From Tannerella sp. (GTDB lineage: Bacteria; Bacteroidota; Bacteroidia; Bacteroidales; Tannerellaceae): a stretch of DNA of 14,559 nucleotides. The stretch lies in NCBI GenBank assembly GCA_031272655.1, contig JAISTJ010000076.1, forward strand, positions 1 to 14,559, read 5' to 3'. Below, piece by piece: positions 1 to 7,043 of the stretch (position 1 is the first letter of the stretch; every line of letters begins with the position of its first letter). A program made the position numbers and the translations under genes. Below the pieces are notes generated by a model that did not search any database, was not told where the DNA came from, and was given only the letters and a program-made list of their open reading frames with translations.

Positions 1-82
1 ATAAGGGAGAGAGAGGCGAATATGTCCGACATGCTACTAAGGGTTCCTCCTCAAATAAGGGTTTACCTCGCAATGACGTGGT

Positions 83-119
83 ACGTCGTGCCGTCCTGCC
101 TTCCTGTCTTCGTGTTAAA
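83..119. repeat. Dispersed GC-rich repeat, copy 1
   Basis: The 16 bases at 83-98 (ACGTCGTGCCGTCCTG) recur exactly at 585-600. Both copies are followed by a TCTTCG...TGTTAAA block (ending near 119 and 621), with a differing few bases between. Two copies 500 bp apart in non-coding DNA indicate a dispersed or decayed repeat family, not a gene. I recall similar low-complexity intergenic blocks in Bacteroidales genomes, but cannot verify that here. Confidence 0.6.
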
Positions 120-165
120 ACAAAATTCTGTAAATTATGTAACCACCTGTAATTCAGCCCATTTC

Positions 166-184
166 GGGGGGAGGGGGGGGGGGG
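166..184 (+). repeat. Poly-G tract (G6-A-G12)
   Basis: Six G, one A and twelve G lie in intergenic DNA. Such a run is prone to polymerase slippage and could fold as a G-quadruplex. Its exact length may be unreliable in an assembly. It does not sit in an identifiable promoter or reading frame. Confidence 0.9.
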
Positions 185-402
185 ATAAACGCCTGACAGT
201 AAATATATTACAAAGCCAATTCACATTCCTGCCAGCAGCCGCCCAAAGCGCCCGCATCCGTGATTCCGGCAGACATACACCCGTCTTGCCAAACACACCA
301 AATATATTAAAATTCCATTTCATAACCTTATTATTTAATTTATATAAGCCTATTATCTAAATTCTTAATTCTCAACTTTCTATTGTCATGCCGCTGTCGT
401 AT

Positions 403-508
403 CGTCGTCCGTAGGACGGTATGTGATTAACCGTAAGCAGAGGAATGTGATGATTCCAGTCTCCACAGGTTAAAACCTGCGGTTAATCACATACGACTCT
501 ACGAGTCG
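403..508. repeat. Structured inverted-repeat element with nested hairpins
   Basis: The arms at 419-433 and 480-494 (GTATGTGATTAACCG and its complement) are a perfect 15-bp inverted repeat 46 bp apart. The interior holds two more hairpins: GGAAT/ATTCC (442-446 with 453-457) and CAGGTT/AACCTG (466-471 with 474-479). Directly outside each arm is a small hairpin: CGTCC-GTA-GGACG (406-418) and GACTC-TAC-GAGTC (495-507). Five stems in about 105 bp is far beyond chance. The shape recalls REP/BIME-like elements or the folded ends recognised by IS200/REP-associated transposases, but no transposase is in the window and no family is assigned. It could also be expressed as RNA. Confidence 0.7.
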
Positions 509-540
509 CCGACCACTCTTATTGCATCCGTGTTAACCTG

Positions 541-654
541 TCGCGCCTTCCCGCCTCTGCGTTCTTTGAGTTCAATATCCACCCACGTCGTGCCGTCCTG
601 TCTTCGCGCCTTCGTGTTAAACCGCCGCCGCGCCTTCGAGTTGAAATCCGCCGC
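541..654. repeat. GC-rich repeat block with imperfect tandem copies
   Basis: Two adjacent imperfect copies, 605-628 and 629-654, share the frame CGCGCCTTCG-n-GTT-n-AA followed by CCGCCGC. A more degenerate relative begins at 541. The block also contains the second copy (585-600) of the 16-bp sequence found at 83-98. It reads through as open frame on the minus strand (Lys-Ala-Arg-Arg rich), but only because the repeat lacks stops. It is best treated as non-coding repeat DNA. Confidence 0.55.
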
Positions 655-661
655 AAAGATA
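654..661 (-). promoter_or_regulatory. Orphan promoter-like -7 element (TATCTTTG)
   Basis: The minus strand reads TATCTTTG, the Bacteroidota -7 consensus TAnnTTTG. The 18 bases at 644-661 match the promoter-proximal bases of the ATPase gene (2263-2280) at 17 positions. The best upstream TTTG (687-690) has a 25-bp spacer, longer than usual. No gene follows on the minus strand, only the repeat block. It may be the leftover promoter of a lost gene. Confidence 0.35.
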
Positions 662-852
662 AAACATATTTTCAAAATAAATGTAACAAAAAATGACACA
701 TTTTTAAGAAATAATTGATAAAAAATGCAACAAACGCCCGTTTTCCCTCCCCGAATTATACAAAAAATGTAACAAACCATAGAAGTTGTACTAAAAAAGT
801 CCACAAAAATCAAAGTTTTCCCAATTTTTTGCGAAAAACGCAAAAAAAATTT

Positions 853-886
853 CCCCAAAAAACACCCAAAAAACCCCAAAATCCCC
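853..886 (-). other. Possible minus-strand G-quadruplex motif
   Basis: C-runs at 853-856, 865-867, 874-877 and 883-886 give four G-runs of at least three on the minus strand, with loops of 5, 6 and 8. The surrounding 820-960 stretch is almost free of G on the plus strand. A quadruplex is possible in principle, but the loops are long and T-rich, so stability would be modest. Confidence 0.35.
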
Positions 887-1006
887 ACAATTTTTTCCAA
901 TTTAAGTTTATTTAACTTTTAACCACCCGAATGTTAAGTAATCATAAAATAGCACCCAATAACCACCCCGCAAGCGAAACCCTCCATGTTTTACGGATTA
1001 AAACGC

Positions 1007-1054
1007 TATATCTCGCCAAATTTAGTATTTTTATGTCCAATTTGGCGAGATATA
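1007..1054. repeat. Palindromic repeat, copy A (3' side of ATPase gene)
   Basis: The arms at 1007-1022 and 1039-1054 are a perfect 16-bp inverted repeat (TATATCTCGCCAAATT and its complement) around a 16-nt loop. It begins 8 bp after the stop of the ATPase gene. Positions 1011-1054 align without gaps to 2317-2360 with 36 of 44 bases identical, including the ATTTTTATGT loop core. It could serve as a transcription terminator by position, although no clean T-tract follows, or be one boundary of a transferred cassette. Confidence 0.8.
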
Positions 1055-1061
1055 ACAACAA

Positions 1062-2246
1062 TCAGGCGAACAAATCGTCTAAAATAACTTCCTTTTGAAC
1101 AGCGCTGTAATATTTGTTTTTTGCTATACCATAAGTAGTTAGCATAAGCAAATGAATGGCTTTGCGGGTATTGTTCTCGGAAATAAACGCCGAAATCTTG
1201 TTGCGAAGTTTTTTATCATATTCTCTATCTATACTAAACTGATTTTTGGAAAATTTCACCTCGCAGATGTCAATAATTCCGTCTTTGCGGTCAATCACCA
1301 AGTCAATTTGTGCTGCGGGGACAGATTTTTCGCTGCGCCAAGCTGAAATTGTCGTCTGAACTCCTGAAATACCTAATGCCTTTTTGATTTCAGCAACGTG
1401 CTGCAACGTCAAAATTTCAAACGCATAACCCGCCCAAGCATTGTGTTGAGGAGTATTCAACGAATTTGTCCAAAAATACTCGTCATTGTTTTCGTTTTTT
1501 GCTAAATACTTGAAATAGAACAATGTATATGAATCAAGCAGTTGATATATTTGCTCGTATTTTTTCTTGCCAAACAAATGATAAGCGCGAATAAAACCGC
1601 AATATTCAAGATTTTTAAGCGCCGTAGTCAATCTGCCGCCGCTCGAAAGTTGAGCGATTTCTTCAATCTCTTTGCGTGTCAGCCCTTTTGCTTTTGTGCT
1701 CAACGCCTCTACAATTTTTATGTAATCGGCATAATTCTTAAACAGCGAAGCATAAAGATTTTGAAACTCATTTTTCAGTTCCGAACTTTGCATAAAAAAC
1801 AGATTATCAATATTTTGTGCAACACTCAAACCTGTTTCTATTTTGCTCAAATAATACGGGATACCGCCCAACGCCGTGAGGAAACCCGACCGCGCTGTAT
1901 CGAGCCACGAAATTTCGTCTATAAAAACCACTTTCCGCTTTTTCTGCGAATTTTCGATGACCGTGCGCAGTTGTTCAAAAGCAAAAAGCCAATTTTTGGG
2001 CGTTTTAAACTGCTTATTTCCAGCGTGATTTAGCGCGATTGTAAAATTTATAAGTTGTTCTGTCGTGTTGGCGTTTGCAAGTCCGGCCAAGTCGAAAACC
2101 AATTCACTACCAAACAGTTGGCGAACGAGAAAAGTCTTGCCCACACGCCGTCTGCCGTAGATTGCCACAAACTCCGCCCTGCCCGAACCATACAAATCCT
2201 GCAAGCGTTTTTGCTCTTTTTTCCTGCCGATAATTTGAGTTTCCAT
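1062..2246 (-). CDS. ATPase_2/DUF234-family ATPase with internal deletion
   Basis: This 394-residue protein belongs to the ATPase_2 plus DUF234-type group that is highly paralogous in Bacteroidales; cellular role unknown. Visible features are the N-terminal IIGRKKEQ motif, Walker A GRRRVGKT (31-38), Walker B VVFIDE ending at Glu111, a middle winged-helix-like part, and a C-terminal PD-(D/E)XK-like signature (Asp315, Glu329-x-Lys331). Relatives I know run to roughly 470-480 residues. Between Walker B and GGIPYYL they carry about 80-90 residues, including a sensor-1 segment of the CGSATSW kind. Here Leu126 is joined directly to Gly127 of GGIPYY, so that segment is missing in frame. ATP hydrolysis is probably impaired. 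I chose the ATG at 2246; a GTG at 2273 overlaps the -7 promoter element. Related palindromic repeats flank the gene. The fold assignment is firm; the deletion is judged from memory of the family. Confidence 0.8.
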   Translation of the reverse strand: METQIIGRKKEQKRLQDLYGSGRAEFVAIYGRRRVGKTFLVRQLFGSELVFDLAGLANANTTEQLINFTIALNHAGNKQFKTPKNWLFAFEQLRTVIENSQKKRKVVFIDEISWLDTARSGFLTALGGIPYYLSKIETGLSVAQNIDNLFFMQSSELKNEFQNLYASLFKNYADYIKIVEALSTKAKGLTRKEIEEIAQLSSGGRLTTALKNLEYCGFIRAYHLFGKKKYEQIYQLLDSYTLFYFKYLAKNENNDEYFWTNSLNTPQHNAWAGYAFEILTLQHVAEIKKALGISGVQTTISAWRSEKSVPAAQIDLVIDRKDGIIDICEVKFSKNQFSIDREYDKKLRNKISAFISENNTRKAIHLLMLTTYGIAKNKYYSAVQKEVILDDLFA

Positions 2247-2272
2247 AAATAAAAACCATTTTAAATCCGCCA

Positions 2273-2303
2273 CAAAGATACAAAAATATATTGATTTGGC
2301 AAA
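2273..2303 (-). promoter_or_regulatory. Promoter of the ATPase_2/DUF234 gene
   Basis: On the minus strand TTTG (2303-2300), a 19-bp spacer and TATCTTTG (2280-2273) match the Bacteroidota consensus exactly. The predicted transcript would have a leader of about 20 nt before the ATG at 2246. The TTTG box lies inside TTTGCCAAAT (2303-2294), which resembles the half-sites of the adjacent palindrome. A protein bound to the palindrome could therefore affect this promoter. Confidence 0.65.
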
Positions 2304-2310
2304 ATATAAG

Positions 2311-2360
2311 TATAAATCTCGCCAAATTTGCCATTTTTATGTATCATTTGGCGAAGTATA
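2311..2360. repeat. Palindromic repeat, copy B (5' side of ATPase gene)
   Basis: CGCCAAAT (2320-2327) and ATTTGGCG (2346-2353) form the core of an inverted repeat with weaker complementarity outside. Positions 2317-2360 match 1011-1054 at 36 of 44 sites in the same orientation, with loop core and outer TATA conserved. It sits 15 bp past the stop of the upstream ATPase gene and about 8 bp upstream of the -33 element of the next gene. It could act as operator, terminator or cassette boundary. Confidence 0.75.
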
Positions 2361-2375
2361 TGTGTGGTATTTGAT

Positions 2376-4109
2376 TTATATTTCTTCTATTTCGACCTTC
2401 TTTTTTCCGATGAAGACTGCCGACAGGAAGCGGACGTCCTTGCGGTTGCGGAAGAATGCGCTGTTGCGATACTTTGCCAACTGCTTGCGGGCTTGTTCGC
2501 ACTTCTTTTCAATGACTTCCGGATTGTCAGCGTCTTTTTGCCTAATGTACTTGATTTCCCAGACCCACTCGCAGGGAAGGTCGGCATGCGGGGCGCTTCG
2601 CATGAGATAAATGTCGCAATATCCGGCGCCCACTTCGTATTCCGACAGCGGCACGAAGTAGTTTGCGTACTTCAGGTTGAGGAACAGAATGATTTTCAGA
2701 TACTTTTCATCGAACTGCATAAAATCGCGGTTCGAGAGGTCGCAGATGAACGTGCGGCGTATATACTCGATGAACTGCTTCGCTTTGCCCTCGTAAGCAA
2801 GTAAGTAGAGCGCTTCCGACAGCTTGCTGGTGTTGATATAGATTTTCTTGTTGCGTGCAAGTGTCAGTTTTTCAATATATTCCCAGTAAATGTTTTTGAT
2901 TGAATAGTTAGGGATGCGCAGTATAGGGCGATTATCTTTCTTGCCGATAGTAACAAGCCCGAAGTAGAAGAGCAGGGAGAGGAACTTCTGCCTTTCGCGC
3001 AGTTCGTCGAGCGAGAACTTGGATACTATTTCGCCGCCGCTAATATAGCCGTTAGTAACGATTTCGAGCAGTTGGGCGCGGTTCTGCTCATCTTCAAAGA
3101 GCCGCGCTATCCGTCCGTAGTCCATCTTCAAGTTCTCGTCTATGATATGCTCGTACTCGTCTTTCAAATCAACAACCTCGTTCAGGAAATAAAGCGTCAT
3201 TGAGGGGTTATAGACGGTGTTCCCGCCTTTCTCGTGGAAGAGGTACCCGTTATAGAACGTCTCCATATCCAACTTAATCCAAGCCGGGTCAATGCCTGCT
3301 TCGCGCATCAAGAACTGCACATCCTCCTTTGTAAAGCCCAGAATCTCGTTGTACTTCCCTTTAATTGATATATTGTTGGATATATTGAAGCCGGAGGTCA
3401 TATCGTCAAGCATGATAGGGGTTATGCCGGTGATGAAGATGCGGTCTATGATGGTCTTGGAGTACTCTTTAAGCATCTCGTAAAAATCGCGGACAATGCT
3501 GTTGGCGCCAACCATCTTGTGGTAATACTCTGTACCGCTCAAGTCGTCCGCCTGCGCTATGATGTCGTTGGCGAAATGGTCGTACTCGTCTATGATTATA
3601 TAGACCTTCTTGCCACAGTTCTCTGCGGTTTGAAAAACATAATCCAAGGCTTCCAATCCAATATCGCCGTTTGAGTTCAATAACTTGTGAGCAATCTCAG
3701 ACGCATTAGGAACAGTCGGATGCTCCCTGAAAAACGACAGCACAGAACTTTTCATCTTCCGGTTGAACGATTCCTTGAACTCCTGCTCGCTGTTGGTATT
3801 GAGACCGGAGAAATCGAGGTTGAACACTATGTAGTTACTCTTGTTGGGCGTCGGATGCTTGCCTATATAGAGGTCGCCGAAGAGCAGGTCGAAGATGTCT
3901 GCCTTGCAACAGTCATAGTAGCAGGTCATCATCATCAGGAAGAGGCTCTTGCCGAACTTGCGCGGGCGGGTGAAAAACAGCACCCTGTTAGGCTCGTTCT
4001 CAATCAGTTCTATGAAGCGGGTCTTGTCAACGTAGGCGTAGCCCTCTTTTCGTATTGTCTCAAAATTAGCGCTGCCGTAGGGCAGTTTCTTGTATTTCCG
4101 AGTTTCCAT
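2376..4109 (-). CDS. AAA-ATPase-like / PD-(D/E)XK (DUF1703) protein
   Basis: This complete 577-residue protein has an N-terminal AAA-ATPase_like domain and a C-terminal PDDEXK_9 (DUF1703) nuclease-like domain. The N-terminus LPYGSANF...YVDKT is characteristic. Walker A appears in the family's usual form RPRKFGKS (Lys54), and Walker B as VYIIIDEYDHF (Asp174, Glu175, Asp177). The C-terminal signature is GAGYCD (Asp499) followed by WEIKY (Glu518, Lys520), which fits an intact PD-(D/E)XK core. Such genes are numerous in gut Bacteroidales and their function is unknown; DNA-related, mobile or toxin-like roles have been suggested but not shown. It starts 66 bp downstream of addB with its own -7 element, and the related but distinct ATPase gene follows on the same strand. 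The ATG at 4109 fits the family start. Nuclease activity is inferred from motifs only. Confidence 0.88.
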   Translation of the reverse strand: METRKYKKLPYGSANFETIRKEGYAYVDKTRFIELIENEPNRVLFFTRPRKFGKSLFLMMMTCYYDCCKADIFDLLFGDLYIGKHPTPNKSNYIVFNLDFSGLNTNSEQEFKESFNRKMKSSVLSFFREHPTVPNASEIAHKLLNSNGDIGLEALDYVFQTAENCGKKVYIIIDEYDHFANDIIAQADDLSGTEYYHKMVGANSIVRDFYEMLKEYSKTIIDRIFITGITPIMLDDMTSGFNISNNISIKGKYNEILGFTKEDVQFLMREAGIDPAWIKLDMETFYNGYLFHEKGGNTVYNPSMTLYFLNEVVDLKDEYEHIIDENLKMDYGRIARLFEDEQNRAQLLEIVTNGYISGGEIVSKFSLDELRERQKFLSLLFYFGLVTIGKKDNRPILRIPNYSIKNIYWEYIEKLTLARNKKIYINTSKLSEALYLLAYEGKAKQFIEYIRRTFICDLSNRDFMQFDEKYLKIILFLNLKYANYFVPLSEYEVGAGYCDIYLMRSAPHADLPCEWVWEIKYIRQKDADNPEVIEKKCEQARKQLAKYRNSAFFRNRKDVRFLSAVFIGKKKVEIEEI

Positions 4110-4129
4110 AATCGTAGAAAATTAAAGCA

Positions 4130-4137
4130 CAAAGATA
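4130..4137 (-). promoter_or_regulatory. -7 promoter element of the DUF1703 ATPase gene
   Basis: TATCTTTG on the minus strand matches TAnnTTTG and lies 20 bp before the ATG at 4109. I see no good TTTG at the usual 19-21 bp spacing, so the promoter is only half supported. It would give this gene transcription independent of the upstream addAB genes. Confidence 0.45.
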
Positions 4138-4175
4138 ATTAAAATTTTAAACAAGGCATCATTAACTCCAAAAAA

Positions 4176-7043
4176 TCACCTGTTGCAGAGACTGCGGTAG
4201 TCACAATATTGGCAGGGGGCGTCCTTTTCGGGCTGGGTGAATGGGGTTGATTTGCTGAAAAGTTCTTTCAGTTTTGCGCTCAGATGGGTGGAAAAATCTT
4301 CCGCATAAAGCCTGAAATCGGTTATCTCTTCGTTTTGAAGGTACAGGGCGGGCGAGTAGTCGTCATCGTCGGCTGCAAGCGGGAAAATCAGCGCGGGGGC
4401 TACCGGTGCGCCGGTCTGCTTGGAAAGTATTGATGAATAAAGGAATGTCTGAAACTGATAACCCGCTTTCTGTTTCCTGCCTTCTTTGAAAATGTCCGCA
4501 AGCTCGGATGCATAAGAATTGGCGACAGGCGTTTTTCCGGTCTTGTAGTCCACAACCCGTATCAAACCGTCCTTTTTATCTATCCTGTCAATGATACCGC
4601 CTACGCAAATACCCTCAATATCAAAGTAATGCGCCTCTTCCAAACCAAGAATTTCAAACGGGGCGTATCGCCGGTCATATTTCAACGTGTTCTCAACCAT
4701 ACGCGCAATGACCTGAAAATAAATGTTTTGTTCGCCGTTATAATCTTTCCTCTCAACCGGTGTATTAAAATATTCTTCCACAAAAGCCTCTTCGAGCAAC
4801 TTTTCCGTAACGAATGTAATACCCTTATTATCAATATATTTATTAAAAAAATCGGCGGAAATTTCTTTGTAACCGGAATAGATTTTCTCCATCGTTTTAT
4901 GGAAAATGCTCCCCAGATAAGCGTTATCTAACGATGTATCCAGGTCGTCAGGCGTCTTAAGTCCGGTAACATATCGGAAACAAAACTGAAGCGGACAGTC
5001 AATATAATTGTTAAAAGCGGAAGGCGACAACGCTTTCTTTTTGCCGCCCGGAAGTGTCGCGCCGTTGTATTTTTCCCGCAGCAAAGATAACATTCCATCC
5101 GTTTTCTCTACTCTAAGCGCCTGTTTATCTGTAATTTCAGGCAGCGGACTTCTCAAAACGGAGCATTGAACAGCATTTCTATGAGGCGATTCCCAAAGAA
5201 GCTGCATCAGATAACGGCTTTTCTCACCTTTGCCGGTGCCGTTTTTAGCGACACTGTAAGCTAAAGCGACGTTTTCGGAACGCTGCAGCAGACGGTAGAA
5301 ACCGTACGCTTCCTGCGCGTCCTGATCTTCGAGGGAAGGCAGCCCGAAAGCCTTTCGCAACAGCGGCGGAATAAACGACGATTCAGGCTCTATGGCAGGG
5401 AAAACGCCGTCGTTGACCGACAGCGCCATCAGGTTTTTGAAATCCATAGTCCTCGTATCCGACATCGCCATGATTTGCAAGCCTTTAGCCGGTTCGCCCG
5501 AATATGAAATTTTCACCGACACGAGCAGTCGTTTCAGCAGCTTAAGCACTGATTCCCTGCGTGATAGATATGGCACAATAGCGTCCAAACTGCTTAACAT
5601 CCTGCGCGCTTCCAATATGGCGGCAGTTTCAAGTTCGTCTTCAATTGCCTGATTTTCAGCGATTAGCTCAATGATATTTCTTAAATAGCCGACTATTTCA
5701 TGCGGACTTTGGCAGATCCCGAAAAGTGTCCTGTCAGTCAGCACTTTAGCCTCTACAACATCCTTTCCTTCTTCAATAATTGTCAAAACACTGTCCGGAA
5801 AGACTATTAATCGTTTGGTTTTCAGTATGTTATCGAGGTCTTGAGATACAGCGGGATAAAGCAGGGCTGCGAAAGGGTTCTTCAACACAGGAAGCAGGAA
5901 GTTGAGGTCAAAAGCATTATTTTTAATGCCTTTCACCTGTAATTCAGCCAATTGTATCAGAAACCCTGCAATACGCGACTGCATCAGCGAATAGAGAATC
6001 GCGATGTTAGGATTAACGCCTGCAGGCAACTGGCTGAGCAGTGGCGGCAAGATTCGGACATCGCAAAGAACGATTGCGGTGTCGGCGTCGGCAAAATTAT
6101 TATGCTGATTATCAATGCTTTTAAGCCATTCGGAGGCATATCCGGTTTGCGAAACGGGATTGTCAGCTTCCAAAAAAACTATCTTTTTAGGTTTCCCGAA
6201 GTGATTGTGTTCGTGCGACTTAAGCTCATCAGGGAATCTTTGCAGATTGTTTTTCAGGAATTTTCCTGCCTCTGTTTCAAGATAATAAAGGTCATAATCC
6301 CAGTAATATAAAGCCCTGTCTTTCAGGTGTTCCAAGAGTTTAAGTTCCGCTCCAGACAGGTAATTAAAGCCGACAAAGGCATATTTTGACGCCGGAAAAT
6401 CAATATGTTGCAGATTTTCAACCACTTCCCTCATCATCATACCTTCATACGCGAAGTTTTTAGCTTTGATGGCTGTTTTAAATCGCTGATACACTTCGCT
6501 TAGGCTATGCCAGATATCGAAAAAAGTGTGTTGTAACTGCGTTTTTTCCTCAATATCATAGTTCAGGAACCGTCTTATGACATCTTTTTGCTCATCATTC
6601 AGGAACGACCAGCTGTCAAGGCGCTTTAAATCAGCGATATTGACATAAATTTGTTCCGCCGAAGCAAGATTTTTGTCTATATCATCGAAGTCGTGAAGCA
6701 ACACTTCACCGAAATAATAAAAGTCGTCAAATGATTCATTATCAGGTATTTGTTTGCTCTCACGCACCGCTTTATAAGCCTGATAAAGTTCCCAAACCAA
6801 CGTAATACGCTGACTTTCTTCATTATACAGCTGAAGACTGCCCGTTTCTCCGCATAACTGCACCACAGTAAGATACTTGGGCGGCATAAACGGCTCACCG
6901 GCAGACAGTTCGGCGAAATATTTGTTCATAAACAACCTTGTACGCTTTGAAGGCGCAACGATTGTTATTTGCGAGAGGCCGTTCCTGCCGAATTTATTGT
7001 ACAAGTCTATTGCCACTTCTTTCAAAAACGTGTTTTCAGCCAT
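4176..7043 (-). CDS. addB: AddB-like PD-(D/E)XK nuclease with iron-sulfur cluster
   Basis: At 955 residues this has the usual size of the Bacteroidales AddB-like subunit, partner of the AddA-like helicase in double-strand-break end processing. The N-terminus (IVAPSKRTRLFMNKYF) is the inactivated-helicase half, with no Walker A GKT. The C-terminal RecB-type nuclease shows GSIFHKTMEKI, GGIIDRID (Asp819), VVDYKTGK (Asp832-Tyr-Lys834) and QFQTFLYSS. Four cysteines are placed as in the AddB 4Fe-4S staple: Cys683 in YIDCPLQF and the C-terminal C-x2-C-x5-C (944, 947, 953). All catalytic and cluster residues look intact. The ATG at 7043 overlaps the end of the helicase gene by 8 bp (ATGGCTGA), which suggests translational coupling and a fixed subunit ratio. 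It is likely cytoplasmic and acts at DNA ends in recombinational repair. Confidence 0.9.
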   Translation of the reverse strand: MAENTFLKEVAIDLYNKFGRNGLSQITIVAPSKRTRLFMNKYFAELSAGEPFMPPKYLTVVQLCGETGSLQLYNEESQRITLVWELYQAYKAVRESKQIPDNESFDDFYYFGEVLLHDFDDIDKNLASAEQIYVNIADLKRLDSWSFLNDEQKDVIRRFLNYDIEEKTQLQHTFFDIWHSLSEVYQRFKTAIKAKNFAYEGMMMREVVENLQHIDFPASKYAFVGFNYLSGAELKLLEHLKDRALYYWDYDLYYLETEAGKFLKNNLQRFPDELKSHEHNHFGKPKKIVFLEADNPVSQTGYASEWLKSIDNQHNNFADADTAIVLCDVRILPPLLSQLPAGVNPNIAILYSLMQSRIAGFLIQLAELQVKGIKNNAFDLNFLLPVLKNPFAALLYPAVSQDLDNILKTKRLIVFPDSVLTIIEEGKDVVEAKVLTDRTLFGICQSPHEIVGYLRNIIELIAENQAIEDELETAAILEARRMLSSLDAIVPYLSRRESVLKLLKRLLVSVKISYSGEPAKGLQIMAMSDTRTMDFKNLMALSVNDGVFPAIEPESSFIPPLLRKAFGLPSLEDQDAQEAYGFYRLLQRSENVALAYSVAKNGTGKGEKSRYLMQLLWESPHRNAVQCSVLRSPLPEITDKQALRVEKTDGMLSLLREKYNGATLPGGKKKALSPSAFNNYIDCPLQFCFRYVTGLKTPDDLDTSLDNAYLGSIFHKTMEKIYSGYKEISADFFNKYIDNKGITFVTEKLLEEAFVEEYFNTPVERKDYNGEQNIYFQVIARMVENTLKYDRRYAPFEILGLEEAHYFDIEGICVGGIIDRIDKKDGLIRVVDYKTGKTPVANSYASELADIFKEGRKQKAGYQFQTFLYSSILSKQTGAPVAPALIFPLAADDDDYSPALYLQNEEITDFRLYAEDFSTHLSAKLKELFSKSTPFTQPEKDAPCQYCDYRSLCNR

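Larger units (their letters stand above)
1..1061. other. Gene-free, repeat-rich intergenic region
   Basis: No reading frame here resembles a protein. The open frames that exist (22-360 plus, 499-900 minus) translate repeats and A/T- or C-rich simple sequence and have no domain features. The region holds a poly-G run, a hairpin-rich inverted repeat, a GC-rich repeated block, a promoter-like site with no gene behind it, and a very G-poor stretch at about 820-960. The nearest gene on the minus strand ends at 1062. What lies left of position 1 is unknown, so a gene could start just outside. Confidence 0.7.

Noticed and set aside
22..360. 112-codon open frame on the plus strand
   Set aside because: It runs through the dispersed repeat and the poly-G tract, and has no domain or plausible composition.
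541..654. Tandem GC-rich units as a CRISPR array
   Set aside because: The units are adjacent with no spacers, are imperfect, number only two or three, and no cas gene is present.
499..900. 133-codon open frame on the minus strand
   Set aside because: It translates A/T-rich simple sequence followed by the GC-rich tandem repeat; its open state reflects repeat composition, and the orphan -7 element lies in its middle.
2247..2273. Upstream GTG start at 2273 for the ATPase_2/DUF234 gene
   Set aside because: It overlaps the TATCTTTG promoter element, and the added residues do not match the family N-terminus (METQIIGRKK).
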